64,000 nt of DNA from Aliivibrio_A kagoshimensis (GTDB lineage Bacteria > Pseudomonadota > Gammaproteobacteria > Enterobacterales > Vibrionaceae): NCBI RefSeq assembly GCF_050337105.1, contig NZ_JAKJSQ010000015.1, positions 1 to 64,000 on the forward strand, in the 5' to 3' direction. Made by a program: the position numbers and the translations under genes. The notes beneath the pieces were generated by a model that searched no databases, was not told the origin of the DNA, and saw only the letters and a program-made list of their open reading frames with translations. Every line of letters begins with the position of its first letter. Position 1 is the first letter of the stretch. Shown piece after piece: positions 44,346 through 53,413 of the stretch.

Positions 44346-44981
44346 ATGAACCTATTGAAATCATCCCTTATCGCTTCACTTGGTCTGGTATTAGCTGCAT
44401 GTGGTAGCACAACAGACGAAGTGAAAGATGAAGTGGTTACCAATACCCCCTCAACCCCGATTGACGCAAACTGGTGTAAATTTGACGATGGTGTCTCTGA
44501 TGCCCCTGAGTTCTTTTGCACCGGACAAATTGATGGATTCGTTGTCACAGGTCGAGGCTCATCACCAAAATCTGCCGCTGGCATGAATTACATGGTGGAT
44601 CAAGCTACCCTCGCGGCGCGTGTACAACTGGCTCAAAATGTACGAACACAAATTTCTTCGATGGTTAAGAACTATTTAGGTACAACTGGCGTAACTGACG
44701 CTGAATCGATTGATAAAACCGCTTCCAGTACCGCAGAATCTCTTACCGATGAATCCCTAATGGGCTCACGCATTGTTAGACGAATCGTTGGACCTCAAGG
44801 AGAAGTTTATATTTGGGTTGCTATTGATGAAGAGAATTTAGTCGCTAAATCACAAAATGCGATTCGTACTAGCATGGCCAATGATGAAGCCGCGTGGCAG
44901 CAATTCCAAGGTAAAAAGTCACACGAAGAGATGGCGTCAAAAATTGAAGAGTTAAGAAAGCAACGAGCCCTAACCCAATAA
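44346..44981 (+). CDS. LPP20-family lipoprotein
   Basis: The 211-residue product has lipobox LAAC (Cys19) and the LPP20 layout: 'GFVVTGRGSSPKSAAGMNYM', 'ATLAARVQLAQNVRTQISSM', 'SRIVRRIVGPQGEVYIWVAI'. LPP20 lipoproteins of Helicobacter and relatives are outer-membrane components of unclear function. The C-terminal ~35 residues are charged and helical. It is divergent from the minus unit, whose DUF4384 member appears to carry a related domain, and precedes the transglutaminase-like gene by 54 bases. Confidence 0.85.
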   Translation: MNLLKSSLIASLGLVLAACGSTTDEVKDEVVTNTPSTPIDANWCKFDDGVSDAPEFFCTGQIDGFVVTGRGSSPKSAAGMNYMVDQATLAARVQLAQNVRTQISSMVKNYLGTTGVTDAESIDKTASSTAESLTDESLMGSRIVRRIVGPQGEVYIWVAIDEENLVAKSQNAIRTSMANDEAAWQQFQGKKSHEEMASKIEELRKQRALTQ

Positions 44982-45035
44982 TTTATCGATAATTATGGAG
45001 CCTAGATCTAGGCTCCACTATCAAGAGATAACACT

Positions 45036-46496
45036 ATGTTTAGTCGTCGGTTCAGTCACTATCTACCTTATGCGTTAATCTGTTCTGCTGTGATTTTCGC
45101 CTCGTCCAGTTTTGCTACTTCTGAAGAGTTTAAAAAGTGGAAACAAGAGCGACAAGCTGAATACCTCGACTACTTAACTAGCGATCAAAAAGCGTTCCAT
45201 GATGCATTGAAAAAAGATTGGGAAGACATGCGTACCCAAGCCGGGAAAAAAGCGTTTACTGAACCCAAAATAGATATTCCTCCTGTCGCACCCGAACCAA
45301 CAACACCGCAACCGGATCTCACTCCTATTCCAGAAATTGTTATCGACATTCCAATACCTTCTCCTGTGGTACCGATACCCGAACCTGAACCGTTACCCGA
45401 GATTGAGCCGATTATTGAAGATTCCAGTATTCAATTCGATTACTTAGGCCTCTCTTTTCAATTGCCAGAACTAGAGTCTTGGAATAATCCCATAAACACA
45501 CCGTCGAGTGATGTGATTGCAGATACCTGGGCACAAAATATCACCTCGATCCACCAAGCATCTGTTACTCTAAAACACTATGCTAACGAATACGACTTAC
45601 CCGATTGGGCACTTATCTCTGTCACTGATATATACGCCAAACAGCTAACCAACAATAACGAGAATAATAGTCAATTTATTGTATGGGCGCTGTTGCTAGA
45701 TATGGGTTATGACGTGCGTTTGGGTTATGACAATAGTGATATTTTCTTACTCATTCCCAGCCAACAGAAAATATTCAGTAAAAAGTCCATCACCTCTAAT
45801 GATGTTACTTATTACACGTTAATTGGTAAGCAGCCAATGAACTCGCTCTATACCTACCAACAAGATAGCGGTGACAAAAAGAGTTTTGATTTCTCTTTTA
45901 GTAAGCCACTTGTTAGCACTCAACTCTCTAGCCAAAAGCACACTCTGAAAGATGATAAAAACGACACAGAATTAAGTTACTTTGTTTACTCACAGCTTAA
46001 CGAGTATTATCGCCACCACCCTCAACTCGAATTCAATTGGTACTTTAAGGCGCATCCAACCTCCGCCAACTACTTAAGTCTGGTGGATCAACTAAAACAA
46101 GCATTGGATGGCAAGCCTGAACGAGTCCAAGTACAAACAATTTTAAGTTTGATTCAATTTGGTTTCGAGTATGAACTCGATGTGGATCAATGGGGAGAAG
46201 AGTACTATGCAGCGCCAATGCACACCTTAATGTTGCGTGCCGCTGATTGTGAAGATCGCGCTTTTCTGTTCTCTTTCTTAGTCGAAGAAGTGGTGGGGTT
46301 GAAAACCGTGGGTCTACACTATCCGGGACACCTTGCTGCTGCGGTTGCTTTTACTAATAATAGTGGCGTGTCTGGAAAATATGTGATGCTGGAAGGTGAG
46401 AGATATTACGTCACTGACCCGACTTACATTGGCGCAAGTATTGGGGATGAGATGCCACAGTATGACACTGTGGCACCAAAATTAATTACCTACTAG
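45036..46496 (+). CDS. Periplasmic transglutaminase-like cysteine protein
   Basis: The 486-residue protein has a signal peptide (about 1-27), a charged helical section (28-70), a proline-rich spacer (78-126, 'PIPEPEPLPEIEP'), and a C-terminal transglutaminase-like domain with an intact catalytic triad: Cys405 ('RAADCEDRAF'), His432 ('YPGHLAAAV') and Asp461 ('YVTDPTYIGA'). Such domains either cut or cross-link peptide bonds. The long proline spacer suggests reach across the periplasm. Its stop codon overlaps that of the convergent ghxQ gene. A role in maturing the glycine-rich protein or lipoproteins of the divergent unit is speculative. Confidence 0.85.
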   Translation: MFSRRFSHYLPYALICSAVIFASSSFATSEEFKKWKQERQAEYLDYLTSDQKAFHDALKKDWEDMRTQAGKKAFTEPKIDIPPVAPEPTTPQPDLTPIPEIVIDIPIPSPVVPIPEPEPLPEIEPIIEDSSIQFDYLGLSFQLPELESWNNPINTPSSDVIADTWAQNITSIHQASVTLKHYANEYDLPDWALISVTDIYAKQLTNNNENNSQFIVWALLLDMGYDVRLGYDNSDIFLLIPSQQKIFSKKSITSNDVTYYTLIGKQPMNSLYTYQQDSGDKKSFDFSFSKPLVSTQLSSQKHTLKDDKNDTELSYFVYSQLNEYYRHHPQLEFNWYFKAHPTSANYLSLVDQLKQALDGKPERVQVQTILSLIQFGFEYELDVDQWGEEYYAAPMHTLMLRAADCEDRAFLFSFLVEEVVGLKTVGLHYPGHLAAAVAFTNNSGVSGKYVMLEGERYYVTDPTYIGASIGDEMPQYDTVAPKLITY

Positions 46497-47881
46497 ATGG
46501 CCCAACCACCGGCGTAGAAAATCACCAGTGTGATCGCAATTAATACTGTACCTAGGTTCAATTTCTTCCAGTCACCGGATACTAAACGACCAACAACCAA
46601 CGAACTGAATCCGAGCATGATACCAGTAACAATGTTGCCGGTAAGTACGATAAATACTGCACACATTAGCCCTGAAAGCGCATCGACTGAGTCATCAAAG
46701 TTCAGTTTCGTCACGTTACTCAGCATCAAAAGACCTACGTACATAAGTGCAGGAGCAGTCGCATATGCAGGAACTAAATAGCTGATAGGTGCTAAAAATA
46801 GCATCAATAAGAATAAGCCGCCGACCACTGTCGCGGTTAACCCTGTTTTACCACCTGCCGCGGTACCTGCTGCTGATTCAATGTATACCGCCGCTGGTGC
46901 CCCGCCGACCATACCAGCAAAAATACTACTGACTGAGTCAGACGTCAGTGCTTTGCCACCATTGATGATCTGCCCATCTTTATCCAATAAGTTGGCTTGT
47001 CCGGCTACCGCACGTATCGTACCGGTCGCATCAAAGATAGCGGTCATTACTAGTGCCAATACACTTGGAATGATAATCGGGTTAAGTGCACCCATCACAT
47101 CCATGGTCCCAATCAACGAGTTTTCACCACCAAATGTAGGCATGGCAAAGAATCCTTGATATTTCACATTAGGGTCAAACGCTAAGCCGAATACAGAAAT
47201 AGCAACAATCACGAGTAGAATCCCACCAGGGACACGTCGCTTTTCAAGGCCAATAATCACGGCAAGACCAATGATTGACATGATTACGGGTAGTGAAGTA
47301 AATTCACCTAAATGCACAGGCAATCCGGCAAATTCATTTTTAACCACTAAACCCACGCCATTTGCAGCAATAAGCAATAAAAACAGACCAATACCAATAC
47401 CAGTACCGTGTGCAATACCATACGGTAAGTTAGTTAAGATCCATTGACGTACGCCTGTTACGGTAATTGCCGTAAACACCACACCCATCAAGAATACAGC
47501 ACCAAGAGCAACAGGAATGCTTATCCCCTGCCCTAACACTAAACTAAACGCGGTGAACGCTGTTAATGAGATGGCACAACCAATAGCCATAGGCAGTTTC
47601 GCCCACAGACCCATTAATAGAGAACCGAATGCGGCAATCATACAGGTTGCAATAAAGACTGCACCAGGGTCAAAACCTGCTGCCCCTAGCATGCTCGGTA
47701 CAACAATTACCGAATACACCATGGCCAAGAATGTGGTCACACCCGCTAGAACTTCCTTTCTAACGCTGCTCCCTCGTTGTGTTATTTCAAAATAACTATC
47801 TAATGAACTAAGACCTACTGGTTGCGGGTCCATTTCTGCTTCGGGTTGCGCATTATGTACACTACTATTATCAGACATCAT
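46493..47881 (-). CDS. ghxQ: Guanine/hypoxanthine permease, GhxQ/YgfQ type
   Basis: The 462-residue inner-membrane protein belongs to the AzgA branch of the NCS2 family. It closely follows E. coli GhxQ (YgfQ): 'LDSYFEITQRGSSVRKEVLA', 'CAISLTAFTAFSLVLGQGIS', 'FDATGTIRAVAGQANLLDKD', 'AAPAAVYIESAAGTAAGGKT'-like block (here GGAPAAVYIESAAG) and terminal 'FYAGGWAI'. It imports guanine and hypoxanthine by proton symport. Two adjacent ATGs (47881, 47878) follow AAGGAATAC; the second has better spacing. It lies downstream of guaD on the same strand, matching guanine uptake with deamination. Confidence 0.92.
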   Translation of the reverse strand: MMSDNSSVHNAQPEAEMDPQPVGLSSLDSYFEITQRGSSVRKEVLAGVTTFLAMVYSVIVVPSMLGAAGFDPGAVFIATCMIAAFGSLLMGLWAKLPMAIGCAISLTAFTAFSLVLGQGISIPVALGAVFLMGVVFTAITVTGVRQWILTNLPYGIAHGTGIGIGLFLLLIAANGVGLVVKNEFAGLPVHLGEFTSLPVIMSIIGLAVIIGLEKRRVPGGILLVIVAISVFGLAFDPNVKYQGFFAMPTFGGENSLIGTMDVMGALNPIIIPSVLALVMTAIFDATGTIRAVAGQANLLDKDGQIINGGKALTSDSVSSIFAGMVGGAPAAVYIESAAGTAAGGKTGLTATVVGGLFLLMLFLAPISYLVPAYATAPALMYVGLLMLSNVTKLNFDDSVDALSGLMCAVFIVLTGNIVTGIMLGFSSLVVGRLVSGDWKKLNLGTVLIAITLVIFYAGGWAI

Positions 47882-47918
47882 GTATTCCTTCTAGTTTATC
47901 ATCCATAACAAAGGGTGA

Positions 47919-47944
47919 GGCAATGACACAGATGTGCATTCGCC
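47919..47944 (-). other. Hairpin in the guaD-ghxQ spacer
   Basis: On the minus strand GGC/GCC, AATG/CATT and CAC/GTG pair with two single-base bulges. It lies about 40 bases before the ghxQ ATG; it could be a leader structure or processing site. No T-run, so termination is unlikely. Confidence 0.35.
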
Positions 47945-47996
47945 TTCCTTCGTATGTACTAATTGCAATTGAAATAGGGTAACTGTCTTTACATCA

Positions 47997-49313
47997 TTAG
48001 CTGCGTTCGTATACCAATCGACCATCTACATAGGTGCGATAAATGCTGCGATCATCCGCTAATGTCATTAAAATAAATAGTTCATCTGCTAAGGACTTAG
48101 AGTTATCGAACCTAAGCTGCTGCAGTGGGGTGGCACAGGGATCGATGACGACAAAATCCGCTTCTTTACCGACTTCAAAGTTACCAATTAAGTGGTCCAG
48201 TGAAAGTGACTTAGCACCACCTAATGTTGCCAAGTAAAATGCCTCAAACGCCGGTAAACGATACTGTTGTAGCTGCATCACTTTGTAGGCTTCATTCAAG
48301 GTTTGTAACATGTTAAAAGTGGTTCCAGCACCAACATCGGTTCCCATACCCACTCGAATATTACGCTTCCAAGCTTCTTGCAGTCTAAATAAACCGCTGC
48401 CCAAATAGAGGTTAGAGGTTGGACAGAATGCGATGGCTGAATCCGTTTCTGCTAAACAGTCCCACTCTTCATCTTCTAAATGAACACAGTGTGCAAACAC
48501 ACTCTTCGAACCAGTCAGTCCATAGTGGTGATAGACATCTAAATAACTTGAGCGTTCTGGGTATAAATCTCTAACCCATGAGATTTCATTCTTATTCTCA
48601 CACAGGTGCGTATGAACATAAGTATCCGGGTATTCTGCTTTTAACTTACCGGCCATCTCAAGCTGTTCAGGGGTTGAAGTAGGAGCAAAACGAGGTGTAA
48701 TGGCGTATAACGCGCGACCTTTTTTATGCCATTTATCAATCAACTCTTTGGTTTGGTTATAGCTGATATCGGCAGTATCGAGTAGATAATCAGGTGCGTT
48801 TCGGTCCATCATCACTTTACCCGCGATGATTCTCATATTGATTTTTTCAGCAGATTCGAACAGTGCATCAACAGATTCTGGGTGTACCGTACCAAACACT
48901 AGCCCAGTTGTGGTGCCATTTCTTAATAATTGTTTGATAAAGAAGTTCGACATTTCGCGTGCGTACTCTTTATCTGCGTATCTGGCTTCCGTAGGAAAAA
49001 CGTAGTTTTCAAGCCACTCCAGCAGCTGCTCCCCATAAGCCCCCATCATTTCAGCTTGCGGATAGTGAATATGAGTATCCACAAAACCCGGCATGATCAT
49101 TTTGCCAGGATAGTGACGAATACGAACAGTGGCAGGAACTAAGTGCTTTCCATCTTCCCACTGTCCTACCCACTTAATGCGGCCATGTTCGACTAGCATT
49201 AATCCATCTTCTATATAACGTAAGTTCTCTTCAATTTCTTCCGGTTTATCGACCACTTTCGCGATATCTAATAGTGTCCCACGAATTGCTTTTACTGCGT
49301 GTGAAAATTCCAT
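47997..49313 (-). CDS. guaD: Guanine deaminase
   Basis: The 438-residue amidohydrolase converts guanine to xanthine plus ammonia. It has the metal-binding 'GFVDTHIHYPQAEMMGAYGE', the family-typical 'LLEWLENYVFPTEARY', 'HTHLCENKNEISWV', 'SVFAHCVHL' and 'GMGTDVGAGTTFNML', with length as in E. coli GuaD (439). It is cytosolic and zinc-dependent. GAGGGTATT precedes the ATG. It lies between the xdhD terminator and ghxQ; product xanthine feeds the xanthine dehydrogenase genes of the same island. Confidence 0.96.
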   Translation of the reverse strand: MEFSHAVKAIRGTLLDIAKVVDKPEEIEENLRYIEDGLMLVEHGRIKWVGQWEDGKHLVPATVRIRHYPGKMIMPGFVDTHIHYPQAEMMGAYGEQLLEWLENYVFPTEARYADKEYAREMSNFFIKQLLRNGTTTGLVFGTVHPESVDALFESAEKINMRIIAGKVMMDRNAPDYLLDTADISYNQTKELIDKWHKKGRALYAITPRFAPTSTPEQLEMAGKLKAEYPDTYVHTHLCENKNEISWVRDLYPERSSYLDVYHHYGLTGSKSVFAHCVHLEDEEWDCLAETDSAIAFCPTSNLYLGSGLFRLQEAWKRNIRVGMGTDVGAGTTFNMLQTLNEAYKVMQLQQYRLPAFEAFYLATLGGAKSLSLDHLIGNFEVGKEADFVVIDPCATPLQQLRFDNSKSLADELFILMTLADDRSIYRTYVDGRLVYERS

Positions 49314-49362
49314 AATACCCTCTAAACTTTATTTCATAATTATAATTGTTTTTATCAATAAT

Positions 49363-49401
49363 AAAAAAGCGGTCTTTCACAGAGATGCAAAAGACCGCTT
49401 T
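49363..49401. terminator. Terminator after xdhD
   Basis: A 12-bp stem (49366-49377 with 49390-49401, AAAGCGGTCTTT / AAAGACCGCTTT) has a 12-base loop. On the minus strand it is followed by a six-T run, fitting the end of the ygfM-xdhD transcript. Confidence 0.88.
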
Positions 49402-49409
49402 GAGGTTTT

Positions 49410-52283
49410 TTATATTTTATTTAACCCTTTCAAGATTTTTTCTGGTGTAAAGTGCCACTCACGTAACCACACGCCACACGCATCATGGATAGCAGATGCA
49501 ATCGCTGGTGCTGCACCATTCACACCAATCTCAGAGATAGATTTCGCGCCATAAGGCCCTACAGGATCATCACTCGGTACTAATACCGCTTTGAACTCAG
49601 TTGGGATATCACCAATTTTTGGTGCGCCGTAGCTCTTCAGATCGCGTGTTAATGGGCTACCGTTATCATCATAAATCAGCTCTTCACTCATACTATGACC
49701 AATCGCTCGCATACTAGCACCGTAAATCTGACCTAGCGCCAAATCTGGGTTGACCGGTGTACCACAGTCTAATAGCGCATGGAATTTATCCAGCTTGATC
49801 TCACCCGTACGAGTGTTGACCGCTACTTCAGCAAAGTTAGCACCATATGGGAAAGCGAACTCAGACGTTGTAAAGCAACCGTTGGTTAATAACTGTCCCC
49901 AACCTGTGCCACTCTCAGCAGTATGAGCAATATCGAAGAAGCTGACTGTTGCGCCTGTTTTACCTTTCACTAAGCCAGGTGCAACAATGGTGACATCTTC
50001 AACCGGCTCTTTTAGCAATTCAGCACCGTATTTCAAGATTTTCTCTCTCATTGCTTCCGCTGCAAGTTTCGCCGCGTTGCCAGAGAAGCACGTTCCTGAA
50101 GAAGCGTATGCACCTTTATCAAATGGGGCGTGATCAGTGTCGCCAGAGTGGATGGTGATATCATCCAGTGGACAACTCAACACTTCCGCTGCCAACTTAA
50201 CAATCACCGTATCCAAACCGGTCCCGATATCGGCACCCCCTGAGTGGATAATGAAGGTACCATCAGAAGCCATCTTCATGCTACAGTTTGCTTGGTCGAT
50301 ATCTGGGATGCCTGATTTCTGCTGAATAATGGCAGCACCACGGCCTACCTTCCAATCACCATTTGACGCCTTAGGTGAATCCCAATCAATCAATTTACGA
50401 CCTTCGCGTAGAATCTCTTTCAAGGCACAGCTGTGCACTTTAGGAGTCGATGTCGGCATTTTACCTTCACCAATCGCCGCCAAAATCTTCAACTCTTGGC
50501 CTTCAACAACCCGGTTAGTTTCAATCATGTCTAAATGATCAATGCCTAACTCTTCTGCCAGTTCCGCCATCGCCATGGTTAACGCAAAGTTACCTTTTGG
50601 CGCACCGTAGCCCTGATATGCACCGGTAGGACAGATATTTGAGTAGTAAGTTGTTACGCGGAAATCAACGTTATCACAAGGATAAAGTGGTAAAGAGAGC
50701 GCTGGGCCATTTGAAGGTACGGTTAACGCGTGGTTACCATAAGGACCAGTATTGGCTAGGAACTCCATATCAATCGCAGTCAGTTTACCGTCTTTGGTCG
50801 CGCCAAGTTTCACCGTAACTTTAGCAACGTGACGAGTAGAATTACAGATGAACTCCTCTTCACGTGTATGGTGGAAATAGACCGGACGGCCAGTTGTCCA
50901 TGTCGCCCATGCACAAACGTCTTCAAGTAAGATATCTTGCTTCGAACCGTATCCGCCGCCTACGCGCTCTTTGACGATGTGTACTTTGTTCTGTTTAATC
51001 CCTAGGATCTTCGCCACTTGACGACGAACATGCCACGGCACCTGAGTCGCATCATGCATGACTAAACGCTCACCATCCATGTAGCTGTAACAGATGTGCG
51101 TTTCTACTGGCAGTTGTTGTACCTGTTTCGATTCGTAAGTACGTTCCATAATGACGTCAGCTTCTGCAAAACCTTTCGCTAAGTCACCGATATGACCACG
51201 AACACTGGCGGCAATATTTTTACGTGGGTAACACCCGATTGGGAAGTTAACGATTAACTTTCCTTCACGTGGGTCAGCATTCTCATTCTGCTCAGCAAGA
51301 TCATCCGGAGCACCTACACCATATTCGATTGGCTCATTATGAATGATAGGGGCATTAGCATCACGCGCTTCATCAATGCTCATTACCGCTTGTAGTACGT
51401 CATATTCAACATCAATTAACGTTAATGCGTGCTCTGCGATCTCAACGCTTTCCGCTACAACAGCCGCTACACGATCACCAACATGACGCAGTTTTTGACC
51501 AAACATACGGCGATCAAGTGGCGATGGCTCTGGCGCACTTTGTCCGCCTGGGGTATAAGGTACATCGGGACAGTTTTTATGAGTGATGACAGAAACAACA
51601 CCCGGAAGCGCTTCCGCTTTTGATACGTCTAATTCAGTGATCCATGCGCTAGCGTGTGGGCTACGTAGCATTTTAATAACACATGCATTAGCAGGAATTC
51701 TGTCTTCCACATAACATGGCTTAGCTTGAACCATAACTGCCGAGTCTATTTTCGGGCTATTTTTGCCAACAACATTAAGCTCTTCGCGAAACTCAGGCGC
51801 AAACTGTTTAGTGTAGCTAGGATCTTTCATTCGATTGGTTGCCAGTTCTACCACTTCATAAAACTGTTGATAACCTGCATCACGACTGAACAGTCCTGAC
51901 AGCGCATCATCAATCACATCACGTGATGGTTGCGCGTCTCTCTCAAGTAACTCAGTCAAAATCAATGCCAATGCGGGATCGTTATACCCTGACTGTACAA
52001 CACCAACATCGATCATCGCTTGTTGAACTAGGCTAAGTTGATTCCATTCGCCTAGAGATTCCGCAGTCACTACAGACTTATCTTGTAATTGAGCTGCTAT
52101 CAGCATTGAGGCATTAACCAGTTTTCCATTCAGTAAAATAACGTCTGAACCTGCAAAACCAAAACCATCATCACTATTACGAACGGAGTGATAACCTAAA
52201 CCGTGTAGTAGCGTTTGAACGTTCTCACCTAGCTCACATTGTATTGTTTGTAGGTGGTCATTTAATGTAAAAGTAATAGTCAT
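49410..52283 (-). CDS. xdhD: Molybdenum hydroxylase XdhD (YgfN), fused 2Fe-2S-like/molybdopterin subunit
   Basis: The 957-residue product follows E. coli XdhD (956) throughout: N-terminal 'HSVRNSDDGFGFAGSD', then 'VQQAMIDVGVVQSGYNDPA', 'MVQAKPCYVEDR', 'GGQSAPEPSPLDRRMFG', molybdopterin-domain 'VKERVGGGYGSKQDILLEDV', 'YQGYGAPKGNFALTMAMAEL' and 'SEIGVNGAAPAIASAIHDAC'. The N-terminal part lacks typical 2Fe-2S cysteines seen in XdhC. The protein has been linked to hypoxanthine/xanthine oxidation or selenate reduction in E. coli and to selenium-dependent molybdenum hydroxylases by comparative genomics. ATG at 52283 (AAGGAT upstream) is two bases after the ygfM stop. Confidence 0.94.
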   Translation of the reverse strand: MTITFTLNDHLQTIQCELGENVQTLLHGLGYHSVRNSDDGFGFAGSDVILLNGKLVNASMLIAAQLQDKSVVTAESLGEWNQLSLVQQAMIDVGVVQSGYNDPALALILTELLERDAQPSRDVIDDALSGLFSRDAGYQQFYEVVELATNRMKDPSYTKQFAPEFREELNVVGKNSPKIDSAVMVQAKPCYVEDRIPANACVIKMLRSPHASAWITELDVSKAEALPGVVSVITHKNCPDVPYTPGGQSAPEPSPLDRRMFGQKLRHVGDRVAAVVAESVEIAEHALTLIDVEYDVLQAVMSIDEARDANAPIIHNEPIEYGVGAPDDLAEQNENADPREGKLIVNFPIGCYPRKNIAASVRGHIGDLAKGFAEADVIMERTYESKQVQQLPVETHICYSYMDGERLVMHDATQVPWHVRRQVAKILGIKQNKVHIVKERVGGGYGSKQDILLEDVCAWATWTTGRPVYFHHTREEEFICNSTRHVAKVTVKLGATKDGKLTAIDMEFLANTGPYGNHALTVPSNGPALSLPLYPCDNVDFRVTTYYSNICPTGAYQGYGAPKGNFALTMAMAELAEELGIDHLDMIETNRVVEGQELKILAAIGEGKMPTSTPKVHSCALKEILREGRKLIDWDSPKASNGDWKVGRGAAIIQQKSGIPDIDQANCSMKMASDGTFIIHSGGADIGTGLDTVIVKLAAEVLSCPLDDITIHSGDTDHAPFDKGAYASSGTCFSGNAAKLAAEAMREKILKYGAELLKEPVEDVTIVAPGLVKGKTGATVSFFDIAHTAESGTGWGQLLTNGCFTTSEFAFPYGANFAEVAVNTRTGEIKLDKFHALLDCGTPVNPDLALGQIYGASMRAIGHSMSEELIYDDNGSPLTRDLKSYGAPKIGDIPTEFKAVLVPSDDPVGPYGAKSISEIGVNGAAPAIASAIHDACGVWLREWHFTPEKILKGLNKI

Positions 52284-52285
52284 GA

Positions 52286-53080
52286 TTAAATATCCTTTGC
52301 TAACTGCTGACATTCTGCAAGTAGATCGGTAATGATAACGCCAGCAACATAACGTTTATACGCAACGCCGCCACATAAATCTTCTACGGGGTGTACGGCT
52401 TCAGAAACAGCTTGCTCTAACAATTCACCTTTCAGATCTTGAAGTTCCAGATCACGTAAACGTACTGGCGTGGCATTTCCATTATATTTCGTAGACACAC
52501 CATCAATGGCGATGATTTTGTTACCATTTTCATCAATAGAAACTGCGGCAGTCATTACGGATAGGCCTGCTGCAGAACGTGTTAAGTTATACCCGATACA
52601 CGCAATTTGAGGGTTTGGAATGATGACTTTAACAATTAATTCTCTTTCGTCTGCATTGATATATTCTTCAACGTTCAATTCACGATCATCAGCAAGAATC
52701 ACGCGGGCACGAAGTGCAAACAGTGCTGGCACAATAAGAGCTTCACTCTGTTTAGCGGCAATCTCTCCACCAATCGTCGCTTGATTACGAACGTGTCTTG
52801 AGTAAATAAACCCTGCCGCTTGTTTAAGTGCAGAAGGCGTGAGTTCATGATCGATCAATGTTTGAATGTTGCACGTTGCGCCTATATGCAGCGCTTCTTC
52901 ATTCATTTCGATCTTATCAAGGTCCAATTTATCTAGCGAAATGGCAACAGTTTTGTTTGTTTTGGTTGGCGCTGCATTAAGCTTAGAACCACCAGAAAAC
53001 CAAGTTGACACACCCGCATGTTCTTTTGCCAATTGGAGGGCTTGAGCTGTAGAGTTTGGTTGTAAATAATGTTCAATCAT
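52286..53080 (-). CDS. ygfM: Molybdenum hydroxylase FAD-binding subunit YgfM
   Basis: The 264-residue protein has the CO-dehydrogenase flavoprotein (FAD_binding_5) fold: 'STWFSGGSKLNAAPTKTNKT', 'HIGATCNIQTLIDHELTPSA', 'RHVRNQATIGGEIAAKQSEA', with a C-terminal domain. It would pass electrons from the XdhD molybdenum site, and its position directly upstream of xdhD mirrors E. coli ygfM-xdhD. AAGGTAACCACA precedes the ATG. A 333-base spacer upstream shows that this pair has its own promoter. Confidence 0.92.
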   Translation of the reverse strand: MIEHYLQPNSTAQALQLAKEHAGVSTWFSGGSKLNAAPTKTNKTVAISLDKLDLDKIEMNEEALHIGATCNIQTLIDHELTPSALKQAAGFIYSRHVRNQATIGGEIAAKQSEALIVPALFALRARVILADDRELNVEEYINADERELIVKVIIPNPQIACIGYNLTRSAAGLSVMTAAVSIDENGNKIIAIDGVSTKYNGNATPVRLRDLELQDLKGELLEQAVSEAVHPVEDLCGGVAYKRYVAGVIITDLLAECQQLAKDI

Positions 53081-53413
53081 TGTGGTTACCTTTTTGAATC
53101 TTACGTAATTTAAAATCAGTAGCTTCTTCTAATTTAAAAATATCCGCTCATATCAGCAGCTTCTTAAGTACTAAATAGCAACATTTAAGCCAAAATTTGT
53201 TGATAACAAACTAACTAAAGATAATGTGATATTGGTCGTGATTTGTTCGTTTTTCAGCGAATTTATGCTGTTTATGACGCAAAAATTCATAATCCAATGT
53301 GTGCCGAAAATTAAATCCAATACCAAATATGATTTTCTGAGAGGTTTTTTATCAAAATAAGAAAAAAGGCTATCAATTTGATATTGATAGCCTTGATAGG
53401 CGTTTCATCTTGA
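53081..53413. other. Spacer between ygfM and xdhB with direct repeats
   Basis: The 333-base AT-rich region holds no gene. It contains the terminator of the upstream xdhACB transcript, a 14-base near-repeat (ATCAGTAGCTTCTT at 53115-53128 and ATCAGCAGCTTCTT at 53152-53165) that may be regulator sites for ygfM-xdhD, and an AATACCAAA motif (53318-53326) shared with the ygfK upstream region. Confidence 0.55.
53361..53394 (-). terminator. Terminator after xdhB
   Basis: AAGGCTATCAA (53366-53376) pairs perfectly with TTGATAGCCTT (53384-53394), loop of seven; on the minus strand it is followed by a TTTTTT run. Confidence 0.9.
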
